Shown here in pieces: positions 20,794 through 32,533 of a DNA stretch of 64,000 bases. The notes beneath the pieces are model-generated. The model had not been told where the DNA came from. It was given only the letters and a program-made list of their open reading frames with translations, and did not search any database. A program made the translations under genes and the position numbers. The stretch covers positions 2,790,001 to 2,854,000 of the forward strand of contig JAUKUA010000002.1 of the NCBI GenBank assembly GCA_030549175.1. The letters run 5' to 3'. Numbering within the stretch: the first letter of the stretch is position 1; every line of letters starts with the position of its first letter. The stretch is from Lasiosphaeris hirsuta (Eukaryota; Ascomycota; Sordariomycetes; Sordariales; Lasiosphaeriaceae).

Positions 20794-23700
20794 ATGCGGC
20801 TCCTGGAACGAGACGATGCCGGCGAGTTCCGCCTGACCAAGCACCTCCCCAACGGCGTGATCTCCGAGCCGTACGCGATACTGTCACACACATGGGGCGA
20901 CGAAGAGGTCCTCTTCAAAGACCTGGCGGATGGTACGGCCAAGAACAAAAAAGGCTACGCCAAGATTTGGTTTTGCGGAGATCAAGCCGAGCGTGATGGG
21001 CTTCGATTCTTCTGGCAAGACACATGCTGCATCGACAAGTCCGACGCTGCCGAGCTTTAGCACGCCCTCAACTCCATGTTTCAGTGGTATCGCAACGCCG
21101 CTAAATGTTACGTCTATCTACCAGATGTCTCAACCCATCAGCAGGACATCGCCGACAACCCTAACTGTAACCTGTTCGTTCGACACATCGGATGTTTCAC
21201 CCAAAGATGGACCTCCAAAGAGCTTACTGTCCCAGCAATTGCCAACTTCTTCTTTAAAGGTTGGAAGCCGGCCTTTCGACAGAGTAGATGGTTTACCAGA
21301 GGATGGACCCTCCAAGAGCTTATCGCCCCAACGACTGTCGAACTCTTTTCTGAAGAAGGCTTGCGTCTGGGAGATAAGAAGTCCCTAGAACAGGAAATCC
21401 ACAACATAACGGGGATTCCCCTCAGGATCCTCTAAGGTTACCCGCTATCTGATTTCAGCGTTGCCGAACGGATGAGATGGATCGAGAAGCGTAATACCAA
21501 GTATGAGGAAGACAAGGTTTACTCTTTATTTGGCATCTTTGACGTGCACATGCGGCTCGATTACGGCGAAGGAAAACAGAACGTATTCAAACGACTGTAG
21601 GAAAAGGTTCATGAGAATTACCTCTGTCTTGCAAAGTTGTGGCCCACTGAGCCGCGTGACTCTCGGGTCGAAAAGAAACGTATCGAGCTGGCAAAGGGCG
21701 GTCTGCTAGCTGATGCTTACCGCTGGGTCTTCGACAACCCCGACTTTAGCCGATAGCATTACTCTCTAGAATCCCGGTTGCTTTGGATTAAGGGGGACCC
21801 CGGTAAAGGCAAGACCATGTTGCTATGTGGTATCATCGACGAGCTCGAGTGACCTATTACCGCTGACGGTGGCAACTTGGCATATTTCTTCTGTCAAGCC
21901 ACCGACTCGCGTATTAATAACGCAACTGCCGTGCTGCGGGGGTTAATCTACGTACTTGCTCAACGGTAACCACGTCTCCTCTCGCATCTGCCTGAGAACA
22001 TGTACGCCTCCGACGATGTAATGGCATGGATCGTCCTGTCGAAAACTTTGTTCGAGATCCTAGAAGATCCGAACTTGAAGGTTACCTACTTGGTGATTGA
22101 TGCTCTGGACGAATGTGTGATCGACCTACAGAAGCTTCTCGGCCTAATCGTCCAGATATCGTCGTCCACTCGCGTTAAGTGGATCGTTTCTAGCCGCAAT
22201 TGGGTGCAGATCGAGGAACAGCTGGCGCCTGTCGCGTAACAGCCTAGACTCAGCCTCGAACTGAACGCCGAATCCGTCACCGCCGCTGTCGAAGCGTTCA
22301 TTCGGCATAAGGTTTTGTACCTTTTAGGACTTAAAGGTTACGACAGTGAGATAGAGAATGCCGTACATCACTATCTCTCTTCTAACGTGGATGGGACATT
22401 TCTCTGGGTTACCTTGGTCTGCCAGGCACTTGCCTCCCCGAACGTTCGCGAATGGCAAACGTTAGACAGGCTATACGCATTCCCGTCAGGATTAGACTCT
22501 TTATACGAGCGAATGATAAAGTACATCAACGACTCAGACGATGCGGACCTTTGTCGGCGAATTCTTGCCACCGCTATCGTTGTCCGCCGACCTATCAGCC
22601 TGCGTGAGCTTCTTATACTTGTCGAAATGCCGAAGACCATTTTGAAGAAACCGGAGTACCTGGAAGAACTTATAAAGCTTTGCGGCTCGTTTTTGAGTCT
22701 CCGAGAGCAAGATGTTTATTTCGTCCACCGATCAGCAAAAGAATTTCTACAGGGAAAGGCCGCACACTAAGCTTCTGAAGAGGCCTTCAGCCAGATCTTC
22801 CCTCTAGGAACGCAAGATGTCAACCACACCATCTGGTCAAGGTCACTTAGTGCAATGTCAACGGTCTTACAGCGCGACATGTACGACCTAAAAGCACCGG
22901 GATTCCAAATCGACAAGGTTCAAACACCATATTCAGACCTACTGGCCACAGTACGGTACTCATGCGTTTTCTGGGTTGACCATCTCCGCGACTCAATTGG
23001 CGATAAAGACGCGCCGCAACGCAACACCCTGGAGACGGTCCAGACATTCGTTGAGCAGAAGTATCTTTACTGGCTCGAAGCTGTTAGTTTACTCCGAGCA
23101 ATGCCGGAGGGTATCATCGCCATAACACAGCTTAATAACTTACTGGTATGTCTGTACCACCCAATACCAGAAACCAAGACTAACAAGGACATAGGGACGT
23201 ACCAGTAACAGCGAACTAACAAAACTTATTTGGGATGCGTACCGGTTTACTCTAGCATACGGATGGGTAGTAGGGCAAGCCCCTCTCCAGGCGTATACAT
23301 CAGCCCTTACATTTGCACCAACTTCCAGTTTAGTGAAAAAGAAATTTAACGAGGAAGAACCTAGCTAGATCAGTACGAAGCCAGTAGTAGAAGCGGACTG
23401 GAATGCGTGCCTCCAGACACTCGAAGGGCATGATGATTCGGTTCAGTCAGTCACATTCTCGGCAGATAGCCAGCGGCTCGTATCAGGTTCTAGCGACAGT
23501 ACCGTTAAGATCTGGGATGCTACCTCGGGGCAATGCCTCCAGACACCCGAATGGCATGATAATTGGGCTCAGTCAGTCGAATTCTCAGCGGATAGCCAGC
23601 GGCTCGTATCAGGTTCTTACGACAAGACCGTTAAGATCTGGGATACTACCTCGGGGCAATGTCTCCAGGCGCTCGAAGGGTATCACTCCTCAGTTCAGTC

Positions 23701-23896
23701 TGTCGCCTTTTCGGCCGATGATTTAATGACATATAGTTTAGGGGAGGACAAGACTTGGATTATTTACAACGGCCGGAACTTAATATGGTTACCACCGGAA
23801 TTCCGCCCAAAGCGTTTTGCTATTCAAGGGCGGATGGTAGCTATCGGTTGTACATCGGGACGAGTTTTTATGATCGGTTTCTCGTGCGATGTCTGA
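20794..23896 (+). pseudogene. HET-NACHT-WD40 (HNWD/STAND, NLR-type) gene inactivated by nonsense mutations
   Basis: A full HNWD architecture is readable. HET domain: MRLLERDDAGEFRLTKHLPN, PYAILSHTWGDEEVLFKDL, FTRGWTLQELIAP and DKVYSLFGIFDV (20794-21640). NACHT: Walker A WIKGDPGKGKTMLL and Walker B YLVIDALDEC (about 21775-22300). WD40 repeats follow (23399-23790). Exon 1 stays in one frame to 23145; a normal 49-bp intron (23146-23194, GTATGT...CATAG) leads in frame to the WD40 exon ending at TGA 23894. Inside are nine stops: TAG 21058, TAA 21433, TAG 21598, TAG 21754, TGA 21850, TAA 21967, TAA 22237, TAA 22768 and TAG 23366. There are no frameshifts, and most stops are one C->T from CAA/CAG, as RIP produces. 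Intact relatives trigger incompatibility cell death upon ligand sensing. Confidence 0.88.
23411..23700 (+). repeat. Near-identical WD40 repeat units (126-bp period)
   Basis: Two full units and part of a third (SADSQRLVSGS.D.TVKIWD.TSGQCLQ) repeat every 126 bp with few nucleotide changes. High-identity WD40 repeats are typical of fast-evolving HNWD sensors. Confidence 0.8.
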
Positions 23897-24301
23897 TTCG
23901 TATCAAGTTGTTTCCATTCATCCTCTTTATTTATTTTTTCTAGCTTGACACCAGAAGGGCCTGGGAGGATGGGTTAATTTATAGATAGTTTGGGAATTCT
24001 AGCATCTTCCAGCGGCGCACTACGCATTGGCAAGACCTTAAAGGTCGACATCTCGTTTAACTATATGGAAAATGGAAAAGCGGACCGCACCGCTGGACGG
24101 GGGGGCTACTGCCACTTAGCTCGCCGAAAGGGACGTTCGGCTCGATGCGGAGCAGGTAGCTTATGGTACGCCGGATGCTTATTAGAGGCAGGTGCATACC
24201 ATCTTCAGATACTTAGTGAAAGGCTTCAATCCTCCTTCCGAACCCGCCCTGAATCCCAAATACCAAAACATCCCGAGTCCGAACCCCAAGATACGATGAG
24301 C
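23897..24301. other. Intergenic between NLR pseudogene and RRM-like gene
   Basis: No gene recognised. The two genes converge here. Confidence 0.4.
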
Positions 24302-26171
24302 TCAAATCAGGCCGCAAGGGTCGGGACCAAACGTGAAGGTGACTCCCAGGCGGCCGAGTCTTCGGTTCAAAACGATATGAGCACTTTCAGCCTGAGCTCT
24401 GAAACTGCCAAATTGCATCGTGATCTCCACCTCATCCTCTGCAATCTGTCTGGTAAAGTGCTCGTCAAGATCCCAAAATCTGAGCGTGGTCTGCACAATG
24501 GCCAGGAGATCTGGCAAGTTCACCCAAGTTGGGTTGCCCCTGACGATCAAAACGCGTGACTTATAAACGCCCATGGGCTGAGACCTAACTTTGTGACGAT
24601 TATAGGATACATGGGCCTGATCACCGCCAACAAAGAAGCCGTTTCTAGTCGCGTTCACAAAGTTCTCGGCAGCCGCACGGACAAAGAACGTGACCTTTGC
24701 TGCCGCGAAGTTGTGTTGGCCATTGGAGGGGTTTATATGCGACTGCCAGACCCGGCCGGTTTCGCGGATATGAGCCAGTAGCTCTCGTGTATTGATCGTC
24801 GCCGGTAACCCAGTGATGAAAACAGCACAATTCTCGTGCTCCGGAACATTTGCTGGCATATTGCTGGGGAGATTTCTATCTCCGCGGTAGTTCTCGGAGA
24901 AGACAGGGAGTGGAGCTAACTCTCTGTCGTTCTCAGGAGCTGGAGCGGCCGGGGCGAAAGAGACGCGTCTATTCTCTTCCATAGGCACAGTCTTGGCCCG
25001 ATCATCACGATGCTGACTATTCCGCTGTTCCGCCATGGGACACTGAGCATACCGGGGCTCTCTTCGCAGACTGAATCAATTCTCCCCTGCTGGGGGGGAG
25101 GAGGAGGAGGAGTAGGGTCTTGACGACGCGCCCAGACTTGGCTTCCAGCTGTGGCAGGCCGGTGAATAAGACCAACCACGGCTTGCTTTCCGGCGGCCGA
25201 GATGCCAAATGACCTCCATCCTGGTCAAGAGGCCCAGGGCGTTGCTCTAGACTCGCGGAGACAGTTGTGGGATTAGGGATCTCATGATGCATTCTCAGAG
25301 GATTGTCCCTAGCACCCAAGTGTCTACCAACACCGTTGATCCGAGTGGGCTCGAGGCCAGGGAGCTGGACATGAGCGCCATGGGCACCGGTAGTGTGCGG
25401 ATTACCACCGTTCCGGCGACCTTGGTGCGCTTGGGCAGCAGAGACTTGGCGTGCCTCATGTCTCTGTCTATGGGGGCCTTCGTCGTGGGACTGGGTATGG
25501 GTGTATCCTGTCTCTTGAGGGATGGGAGCGAGGGCTCTGCCAGCGTGGGGGAATTCACGGTTCCAAATCTCGTGCAAATGTGGCTGCTGCGAGGTGCGTC
25601 GGCTTGATTCGCGTGAGATTCTCGGTCCACCTCCACCACGCTGCTCGGCTATTGTGAATGGGTAGATCCCATGGAGATTTCCCCATCGCTCCATTCCTGT
25701 GTAACCGTTGGCTACCGACTCGTTGCGATTGATTTCCTAAATCGATCTCTGCAGTTCGGAACCACGGGTCGGCGCATGGACTCTCTCGTTGATCAGATTG
25801 CCGCCATTGGAGAGATTGTTGGCGTTGATCAGGTTCTCACCGTTGATTAGGTTCTCGCCATTGATCCTGCTTCTGCTGTTGTCTTGAGCAGGTTGGTTTG
25901 ATCGTAACGGCCGGCCTTCTTGAGAAGTGCTGAATCTCGAAACGCCGCGATGGAGGGTAGCCGAATATGCCCGCGGTATAAATGCATGATCATCGTTGGA
26001 GGGGTCGCCAAGGTCAGGATGGAATCCGGGCGGTGCTACTTCTTCCTCACGTGTTGCGACGATGCCACGACGTGGGATAACGGCCGTGGTGGACTCGAGA
26101 GGTTCAGCAATTGGCTGGAGCTGTCGAGCATTCAGTCGCTCAGCATTCACTCGAAAGAGATCTTGCTCCAT
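24302..26171 (-). pseudogene. RRM-like protein gene, tandem copy A (frame-disrupted)
   Basis: Minus-strand paralogue of the gene at 27655-29298. The C-terminal part (25036-24302) contains an RRM-like fold: CAVFITGLPATINTRELLAH, AAAKVTFFVRAAAENF and SRVLIVRGNPTWVNLPDLL. The middle part (25694-25017, MERWGNLHGIYPF..) and the N-terminal part (26171-25737) are separate open stretches. Middle and C-terminal parts are in different frames, near a GAG/poly-C run at 25087-25112, so an unseen intron or a frameshift is needed. N-terminal and middle parts share a frame but are separated by TAG at 25739-25737. An RNA-binding role is inferred from the fold only. It may be a decayed duplicate. Confidence 0.55.
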
Positions 26172-27129
26172 CTGAATTGCCCAATGAGGTGTCCTTTTGT
26201 TCGTGTGATTGAAGGAATAGACTGTTTCTAAGGAGTGAATTAGTTTAGTAAAGCTGGGATTTCATGGGCTAGAATAGCAAGGTAAATGTGGGATATGAAA
26301 ATACAATAAAGCACTACCCTCGATGGAAAGGCCCTAATTTATCCAGATGAAGGAAGTAACCGTGGACATCTTCTTAGGTTGGCGTGGCGACAAATATGTT
26401 TGTCATGAGAAGGTCGGGGGAGGAATCAAGAGTAAAGTAGGAGCTTCAGAGAAGTTACGGAAAGGCGGCGATATGTCGTAGGTCAATGGACCTTCCATTA
26501 TCTAGGGGTAGATGATGCCAAGAGAATTTTCAAAGGTCTTAGAACTTACGTGAATTGATCAGTGCGTGTTGATATCTCTGAAAGTGGTGATGTATTAGGT
26601 ATGGTGGTGGAGTCTAGGATCTTCCAATGTGGGGTGGCAGCTGCCCTCAGTGTGGGGCTATCCCACCAACACGGCTGGATTTAAAGTTCGTATAGCATCG
26701 GCGGTTTCGCTCCGAGGAATTCGGGACCCGTCAGAGTTGTGGTGGAGGAAATAAAATAGAAAATTGAGTGTGGAAGGAGGACAAGTCCTGGGCGTGGTCT
26801 GAAATTATTTCTTGTGGGTGGGGTGGAAGGGTAAAGGGAAGCAGCAGGACTAATTAATACATGCATTTCGCAAGACTTGAACGCCTCTGATTGGCACAAG
26901 ATTCTTGTCTGCCAGCTGGCAGCAGCTGCAAGCGCCCAAAAGCGGCGCCCGCAGCAAAAAGAGGCACCCTCAACACCACGTCCAGCATCAAATCCGGTAT
27001 TGTATTTTAATTGGAACTTGACTGCCTAAGGCCTCATTTAATAAGCCAAAAGATCTTCAGAATACAGCATTCTGCAACAAATTCGTAAAATGGAAAGTGT
27101 ATTAAATAAGAAAACTAGTCTAAAACAAG
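26172..27129. other. Upstream region of RRM-like copy A
   Basis: No gene recognised. Parts (for example TGAGAAGG..GGGG..AAGAG..AAGTAGGA near 26410-26450) resemble the upstream region of copy B near 29420-29455, so the duplication probably included the promoter. Confidence 0.4.
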
Positions 27130-27359
27130 TATAATCCAGCCCTGGTTTGGTTGTTATAGCGCGGGACTTCGAAGCTCGTCATTGAGATAGGAAAGACCTT
27201 TTGAAGTACCAGCTACACCATTTAAAATGCTAGAAATTCCGTTATTGATGCCAAAAAGGCCTTAGTTGAAACCAAGTATGCCTTTCGAAATTCCCAAATG
27301 CCTCTTTTTCATGATGGAAAGGCCTTACGGATATCAAGGTTTCCCAGGGTTGGATTGTA
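27130..27359 (+). mobile_element. MITE, 230 bp, 16-bp terminal inverted repeats, TA ends
   Basis: The left end TATAATCCAGCCCTGG (27130-27145) and right end CCAGGGTTGGATTGTA (27344-27359) are inverted repeats with two mismatches. Both ends begin or finish with TA, compatible with a Tc1/mariner-type TA target site. There is no coding capacity. Related copies or fragments lie at 17339-17579, 19590-19765 and 63194. It sits just downstream of copy B of the tandem RRM-like duplication. Confidence 0.75.
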
Positions 27360-27654
27360 GGCCGGCCTATTTGCGCTGATTTGACAAACAACAAAAGATC
27401 CGTATTTGGCATTGGAGTTGTATTTGCCGATTTTGCTTTGAGTGGCACACTGACCAGGTTTCCGCATTGCGAAGATCCAGGGGTCGAAGAAAAGGTTACA
27501 AATACAGTCACAAACCAAGAAATCAGGTGAACACAGGAAATTTCTTTGTGCCTTTGAATTACATTTCTCTCCTTGCGTAGAATTCCTGGTGTGCCTCTGA
27601 ACCTCGTATTTCAAATTCCGATCCTGTATCCCAAGCCCCGGCCGAATTGGTTAC

Positions 27655-29298
27655 TTAAATCGCGCCGCAAGGGTCGATGCCAAAGCAGAAGGTGACTCCC
27701 AGAGCACCAAGCCTCCGGTTGAGGACAATGTTGGCGCTTTCCGCCTGTGCCCGGAAGCTGCCAAATTGCAGCGTCAATTCCACCATCCCCTCACCCCTCT
27801 CTGGATTTCCGATGGGCCGGACGAAATGATCATCCAGGTCCCAAAACTTTATTTCACCCGCCATGATGTTGGTGAGGTTGCCCAAATTCACCAAGGCCGG
27901 GTTGCCTTTAATGATCAGGACCCGGGTCTTGTAAACAGATCCCACAGGCTGTGAGGCAACCTTGTGGCGATTGAACTGGACTTTCGCACGAACTCCGCGG
28001 ACGATAAACCCATCCTCCTGGCTCGCGCGATAGAACGCCTCAGCGGCCGCCCGGGCAAAGAACGTTACTTTGGCGGCGGCGAATGCATGCCAGCGACCGT
28101 CCGGTGGGTTGATATGAGCCTGCCAGATTCTACCCGTGTTTCGAATGTGCGCCAGAAGCACGCGAGTCGTGATCATCGAAGGAAGTCCGGTGATGAATAG
28201 GGCGCAGTTATCATCGTCCGGAACATCAATGGACATGTTGCTGCGCAGAGTCCGGTCGCCGCGATAGTTGTGGGAGAATAGGCGCACCAGTTCTCCGGCG
28301 TTCTGACGCTGGGGCACCACTCTGTTCTCATCTCGGTGGTGATGACCCCGTGCTGACGTGGGCCTAGGCACGTCCCAAGGCCCCCGCCGCAGGCGATAAA
28401 CTGGAGCTCCTCTCTCCTGTTGATGAGTGGGATTGGCCTCTGGACGGGGTAAAATGGCATGGGCTTCGCCTCGTGTGCTGTGCTGGCGTACGAGAGATTG
28501 TTCGATCCTGTGGCTGGGGCCGAAGCCAGGGGAGCCGTTGAAAGCCGACGACGGTCTGTCCGGACCAGGAAGCTCAGCGCGGCCCTCCAAGCAATGGGGG
28601 GCAGGCTCAGGCGATGGAGTTTCGTTGGGGAATTCCAAGAGCTGGTCAACGTGCTGCTCGGAAAGATGGGCCGGCTGCGAGGAGTGCGCTGCCTGTTGGG
28701 CAGAAGGTTGGTCGGCCCGGGGAAACTCGCGATCCCAAATCGATCTCAAATCCTGGGCAGGCTGGATCGAGTTGCCGCTCTGGTATGTCGATGGCTGCTC
28801 GATGGCGAAAGGATAAATCCCCCGGCTTCTCTCCCAGCGTTCCATCGCAGTATACCCAACTGCCCTCATCTCTTCGCGATCAATTCCCTAAACTGATCTC
28901 GTCAATTCGACTGGGCGGTTAGTCATCTGAGGCGCATCGCTGCTTTGGCTGCGACCGCTATTCTGCGATCCGTCATTGTTGCCATAACCCTCTCTCATCT
29001 GGGAGCCATGGTCGTCTTGAGCCGTGTCCGAATGTCTGAACCTCGTGGCCGTAGCATTGCGGCCAGACGGGAGCGTGACAATGCTGTAGGCGCATCCGGC
29101 TGCTGGAGAAAAGCTTCCCAATCGAGCTCTGGCAGAATTCCTCGTACTTCCGTGAACCCTGTCAGAAGTCGTGTGAGATTCCTGAAGGGGGGCCACCTTT
29201 GCGTTCGTGTGGTATTGGAAGGGCCATCCCTCCGTCCGCCGAGCGCCTGGTCGGAGTTGCTCCCCCTGCTCCTTTGGAGTTCCGCGATGCTGATACAT
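27655..29298 (-). CDS. RRM-like protein, tandem copy B
   Basis: The main open frame 28869-27655 encodes 404 aa: MERWERSRGIYPFAIEQ, a Pro/Gln-rich linker, then an RRM-like domain (NCALFITGLPSMITTRVLL, FAAAKVTFFARAAAEAF, TRVLIIKGNPALVNLGNL) and the C-terminal LTLQFGSFRAQAES. Upstream in the same frame is a second open stretch, 29298-28888, separated only by TAG at 28890-28888; copy A has a TAG at the same aligned codon, 14 codons before MERW. If TAG is the end of an intron (GACTAACC...TTTAG resembles branch point plus acceptor), the upstream part is an earlier exon or untranslated. I report the whole span; the safe CDS is 28869-27655. RNA binding is inferred from the fold. Confidence 0.6.
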
Positions 29299-30865
29299 TT
29301 TATACGTCGGATATAAAATAGGGTCTACTAGGCGGTGCTTGACAGATTGCCCTGTAGGTAGAAGAAAGAGCGGTAACTAGGTATCTAGTGTGCTTAACCT
29401 GTTAATAACGGACTTTGTTCTGAGAAGGCGGGGTAAGAGATGTTAAGTGAAGTAGGAAGGCTGGACAATTGGGGAAAGAGTAGAGATAAATCAGGCATAA
29501 TTTTGCCTTGTTTAGAGATGATAGTGGGAGGATATTGAGAATACTTACCAGAGATGCTTTTGTGCGCGAGTGCTCTAGTTCTGGGTCAGGATATACTATC
29601 CGGCTAGAGGTAGGTGTGGTGAAAAGAGAGAAAAGGAGGAGTTCTGAAGGGAGGTCGAAAATTTATAAGTCGTGGGTGGAAGGGGATGTATATAGAAGGG
29701 AGACACGCGTCTTCTCACTGACTAGCCGCTGGAGGTGGGTCCGGGCTCAACTTGCAACAGGACCCCGAGTCATTCACTAGTGCTGAACGGGGTCGCACAT
29801 TATCGCAGCCAATTGAACGGTCAATTCAACAACACTATTGCAGCAATCGGATGAAGCTTACCGCGAGTGCAGATATCGCGCGGCGATTTGACGGCGTTGC
29901 GACCTCTAGCTTAATGGCGAACAGGAACAAGCTGGGACTCACTCGGGGATTTTCCAAAGGTTCTTCAGAAGGCCTTGAGCGATGTCATAATTCCAGCTGC
30001 AAGGCTGAGTTGCATGTCGCCGAATACCGTTGAACTGTGCAGGCTTGGGGGGGGGGGCTGAATCGACGAGCATAACCAAGACGATTCAAGTCGCCGCATT
30101 TCTCTCGGAAAACGAGGCGAACTTTGCAAACTGCAAATGGTATCGGCTTCCGCATTGTTACAAGACTGCATGCACTTCCATGTCTCATTACGGCCGTAAT
30201 TTCGCATCAACCGTTCCCCGGTTCCCGATTCCAGACCTAAACAAGATTCCCAAACTCCCTTCATGCTAGTCATTACAAATTCCCATTCATAGATCCGTCC
30301 TGGTTCATACATAAATTCCCCAAATAAACAAGTAATGACTGGTCATGCCAGTCCGCTTTTCGAACGGCGTCGTTGAAAGCCCATTCCCGGATCATCAATC
30401 TCGCACCGTCGGCCGGGAAACTTTGGATGTTCAGTAGGCACCCGAGACTCTACTAGAATCTCTAGCAATCATCTACCGTTCCTTCAAGCTGTCCACCATG
30501 GCCAAATCATTCGAGCTTTAGCCCAGTAGATGGCCGTAATACGGTCGGTGCTGTTTTTTCGGTCTGTTTTTGTTGCCAGAACATGATGAAACTACCTTGT
30601 TAGCCATCAATGTCGTGAACTTGTCGACCTCGAATCGACTTTTTTGCAGTCTATGTTGTTCGGATACCGGGCGCGGACTCTGTTGAGCATTCTGAGCAAA
30701 GGACAGTCAGGGGTGGCGAGTCATCTGAAAACCTAACCCGGGGGATAGCGATGCAAGACGGCCCAGGGTAATAATACCAGGCAGCTTTTCTCAACTCAGC
30801 TTCAACCCCTTTTCGTCAGGCTTCTGATTCCTCTTCGCATGTTCTTCAGTCACGTGACATGCGCT
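29299..30865. other. Intergenic, about 1.6 kb
   Basis: Upstream of RRM-like copy B and downstream of the PTH11-type gene. A G-run lies near 30049-30057. No gene recognised. Confidence 0.4.
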
Positions 30866-32533
30866 TCACTTCTCGACCCGGAACTCGGTTGTCTTCACGA
30901 TCCCCTTGAAGTCCGGATCCGAAGGCGCCCGCATGATGACGTCCTCCTCGCTCTCGGACTTTTCGCCCGTTACGGTCTTGGTAACTTCGACTTTCCCTGT
31001 CTGGGTCGAGTGGTTATTCACCGTGGCTGAGAAGCTCGTGTCTGCGCGGTTGATGGTAGCCCATTTCTGTGGCTTGCCCCCTAGCCCTAGCTCGACAAAC
31101 TCTCCCGACGCTGTTTGTTGGCGTAGGTACCCCCGCGTTGCGCTGTTGCTGACGGGGAGCTGGGCGAGGGCTTTCCCTGCTCGGTAGTAATTTGCTTCTC
31201 TGTAGTGGTTGAGATTTGTCGAAAGTTTGAGGACGCTCCCGAGAAGGGGCCGCAGCGTGGGAGCACAGGCGGCGATGATGCCGAAATCCAGTTGGAGACT
31301 GAAGCAAATGGTTAGGATGTTCAAGCACAAATAGGCTTGGAGCTTATCTTGACACTTACGACCCGAAGAAAGGGGCATATGGGTAACTAAGGGCGGTCAG
31401 CAACTTGCTCATGTCAAAACAGGGGGGTCAAGTAAGTATGAGTGGAGGCTTACAATGTCCCATCTCTCTCATGGACATAGGCAATGATAAAGACTGCCTT
31501 GGCAATTCCCAAAGCGACGGCACTATTATAGCGTCAGTATGCGAGCGATAATTCGCGTATTCGCTCAGGGACTTACAAATAACCCCCGCTTAAAATAGCT
31601 ATTAGGTATATCCTTATCCTTCTTTGCAACTGAAGGCTCCAGATAAGTGGGATAGGCAACGTAGCAAAGCAAACATCAGTGACTATGTTGCAAGCTGTTT
31701 GGAAAGCGCAAATAATGGTCAGCTAGAGTGTTAGACAAGAGGGGGGTGGCGATACAGCAGAGTGCTTCGCGCTTGAGGGAGGAGATATTGGCGACGGACC
31801 AGCATTGAAGAGGCCAAAGTCCCTGTACAGCTCACGGTTGTAGCATTTGTAGGGTTTCGACCGGTCCCATTGCCCAGTGATGGGCTGGCAAAACGTCAAG
31901 AATGTGATGAAGGCGAATAATGTATAAAAGCAGGTGAATCCTGGCCGCAGAGCAACGTGATTAGAACGGATATGGCCAAGTGCAGTCGGCGGCAGGGGAG
32001 GGGGTTTTTTTTTTTTTTTACCAACGAGAGACCACAGCATCCACTTGTACCACGTCCCCCGGCTCAGTCTGAGGAGCGACAGCGCAATCGATATCTTGAG
32101 GAAGCCGAACGCAAACGACGCTTCAAGCACAGACTGGAAGAACTGCGCCTCGAGCAGTATCACCATATCACCGCGGCTGATGGTGTCCTGATGGCGGCCG
32201 TAGCCGTTCTTGCATGCAATAATCCACGAAATCAATCCCCCCAAACCGCAAAACTAGCAGCATCCAACTCATCAGCTCGACAACTCCTTGTGTGATAGAT
32301 ACCGACGGAGTCGATGGGGTCGGTAGATTGCTTACCACCGATAATGCCATAAAAACATCATCCTTGCCGAACGAGCGCACCAGGATGGCGCGCGTGTAGA
32401 AGCGCAGCGACGCGGCGACAAACGCGCAGCTCCAGACCACAATCACGACGGTCAGGAACACGGCCGTGTTGGACTCGGCCGCGCGCTCGGGGTCAACCGA
32501 AGCAGTAGCGGGAATCTCGCCGGCGGACGCCAT
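30866..32533 (-). CDS. PTH11-type integral membrane receptor (fungal rhodopsin-like domain)
   Basis: Seven exons restore one frame of 405 aa: 32533-32336, 32253-32022, 31940-31800, 31694-31577, 31522-31454, 31386-31360 and 31298-30866. Diagnostic stretches: TM1 VFLTVVIVVWSCAFVAASLRFYTR, GKDDVFMALSV, YGRHQDTI, TFCQPITGQWD, NAACNIVTDVCFATLPIPLIW and FFGSLQLDFGIIAACAPTLRPL. This is the seven-helix fungal rhodopsin/PTH11-like family without a CFEM domain, with a C-terminal cytosolic tail of about 110 residues. Members sense surface or nutrient cues at the plasma membrane. Exon 6 is only 27 nt. Intron 2 (32021-31941) begins GTAAAA followed by a 13-bp A run, and intron 3 has a GTCCGT donor, so these are the least certain borders. 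Confidence 0.85.
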
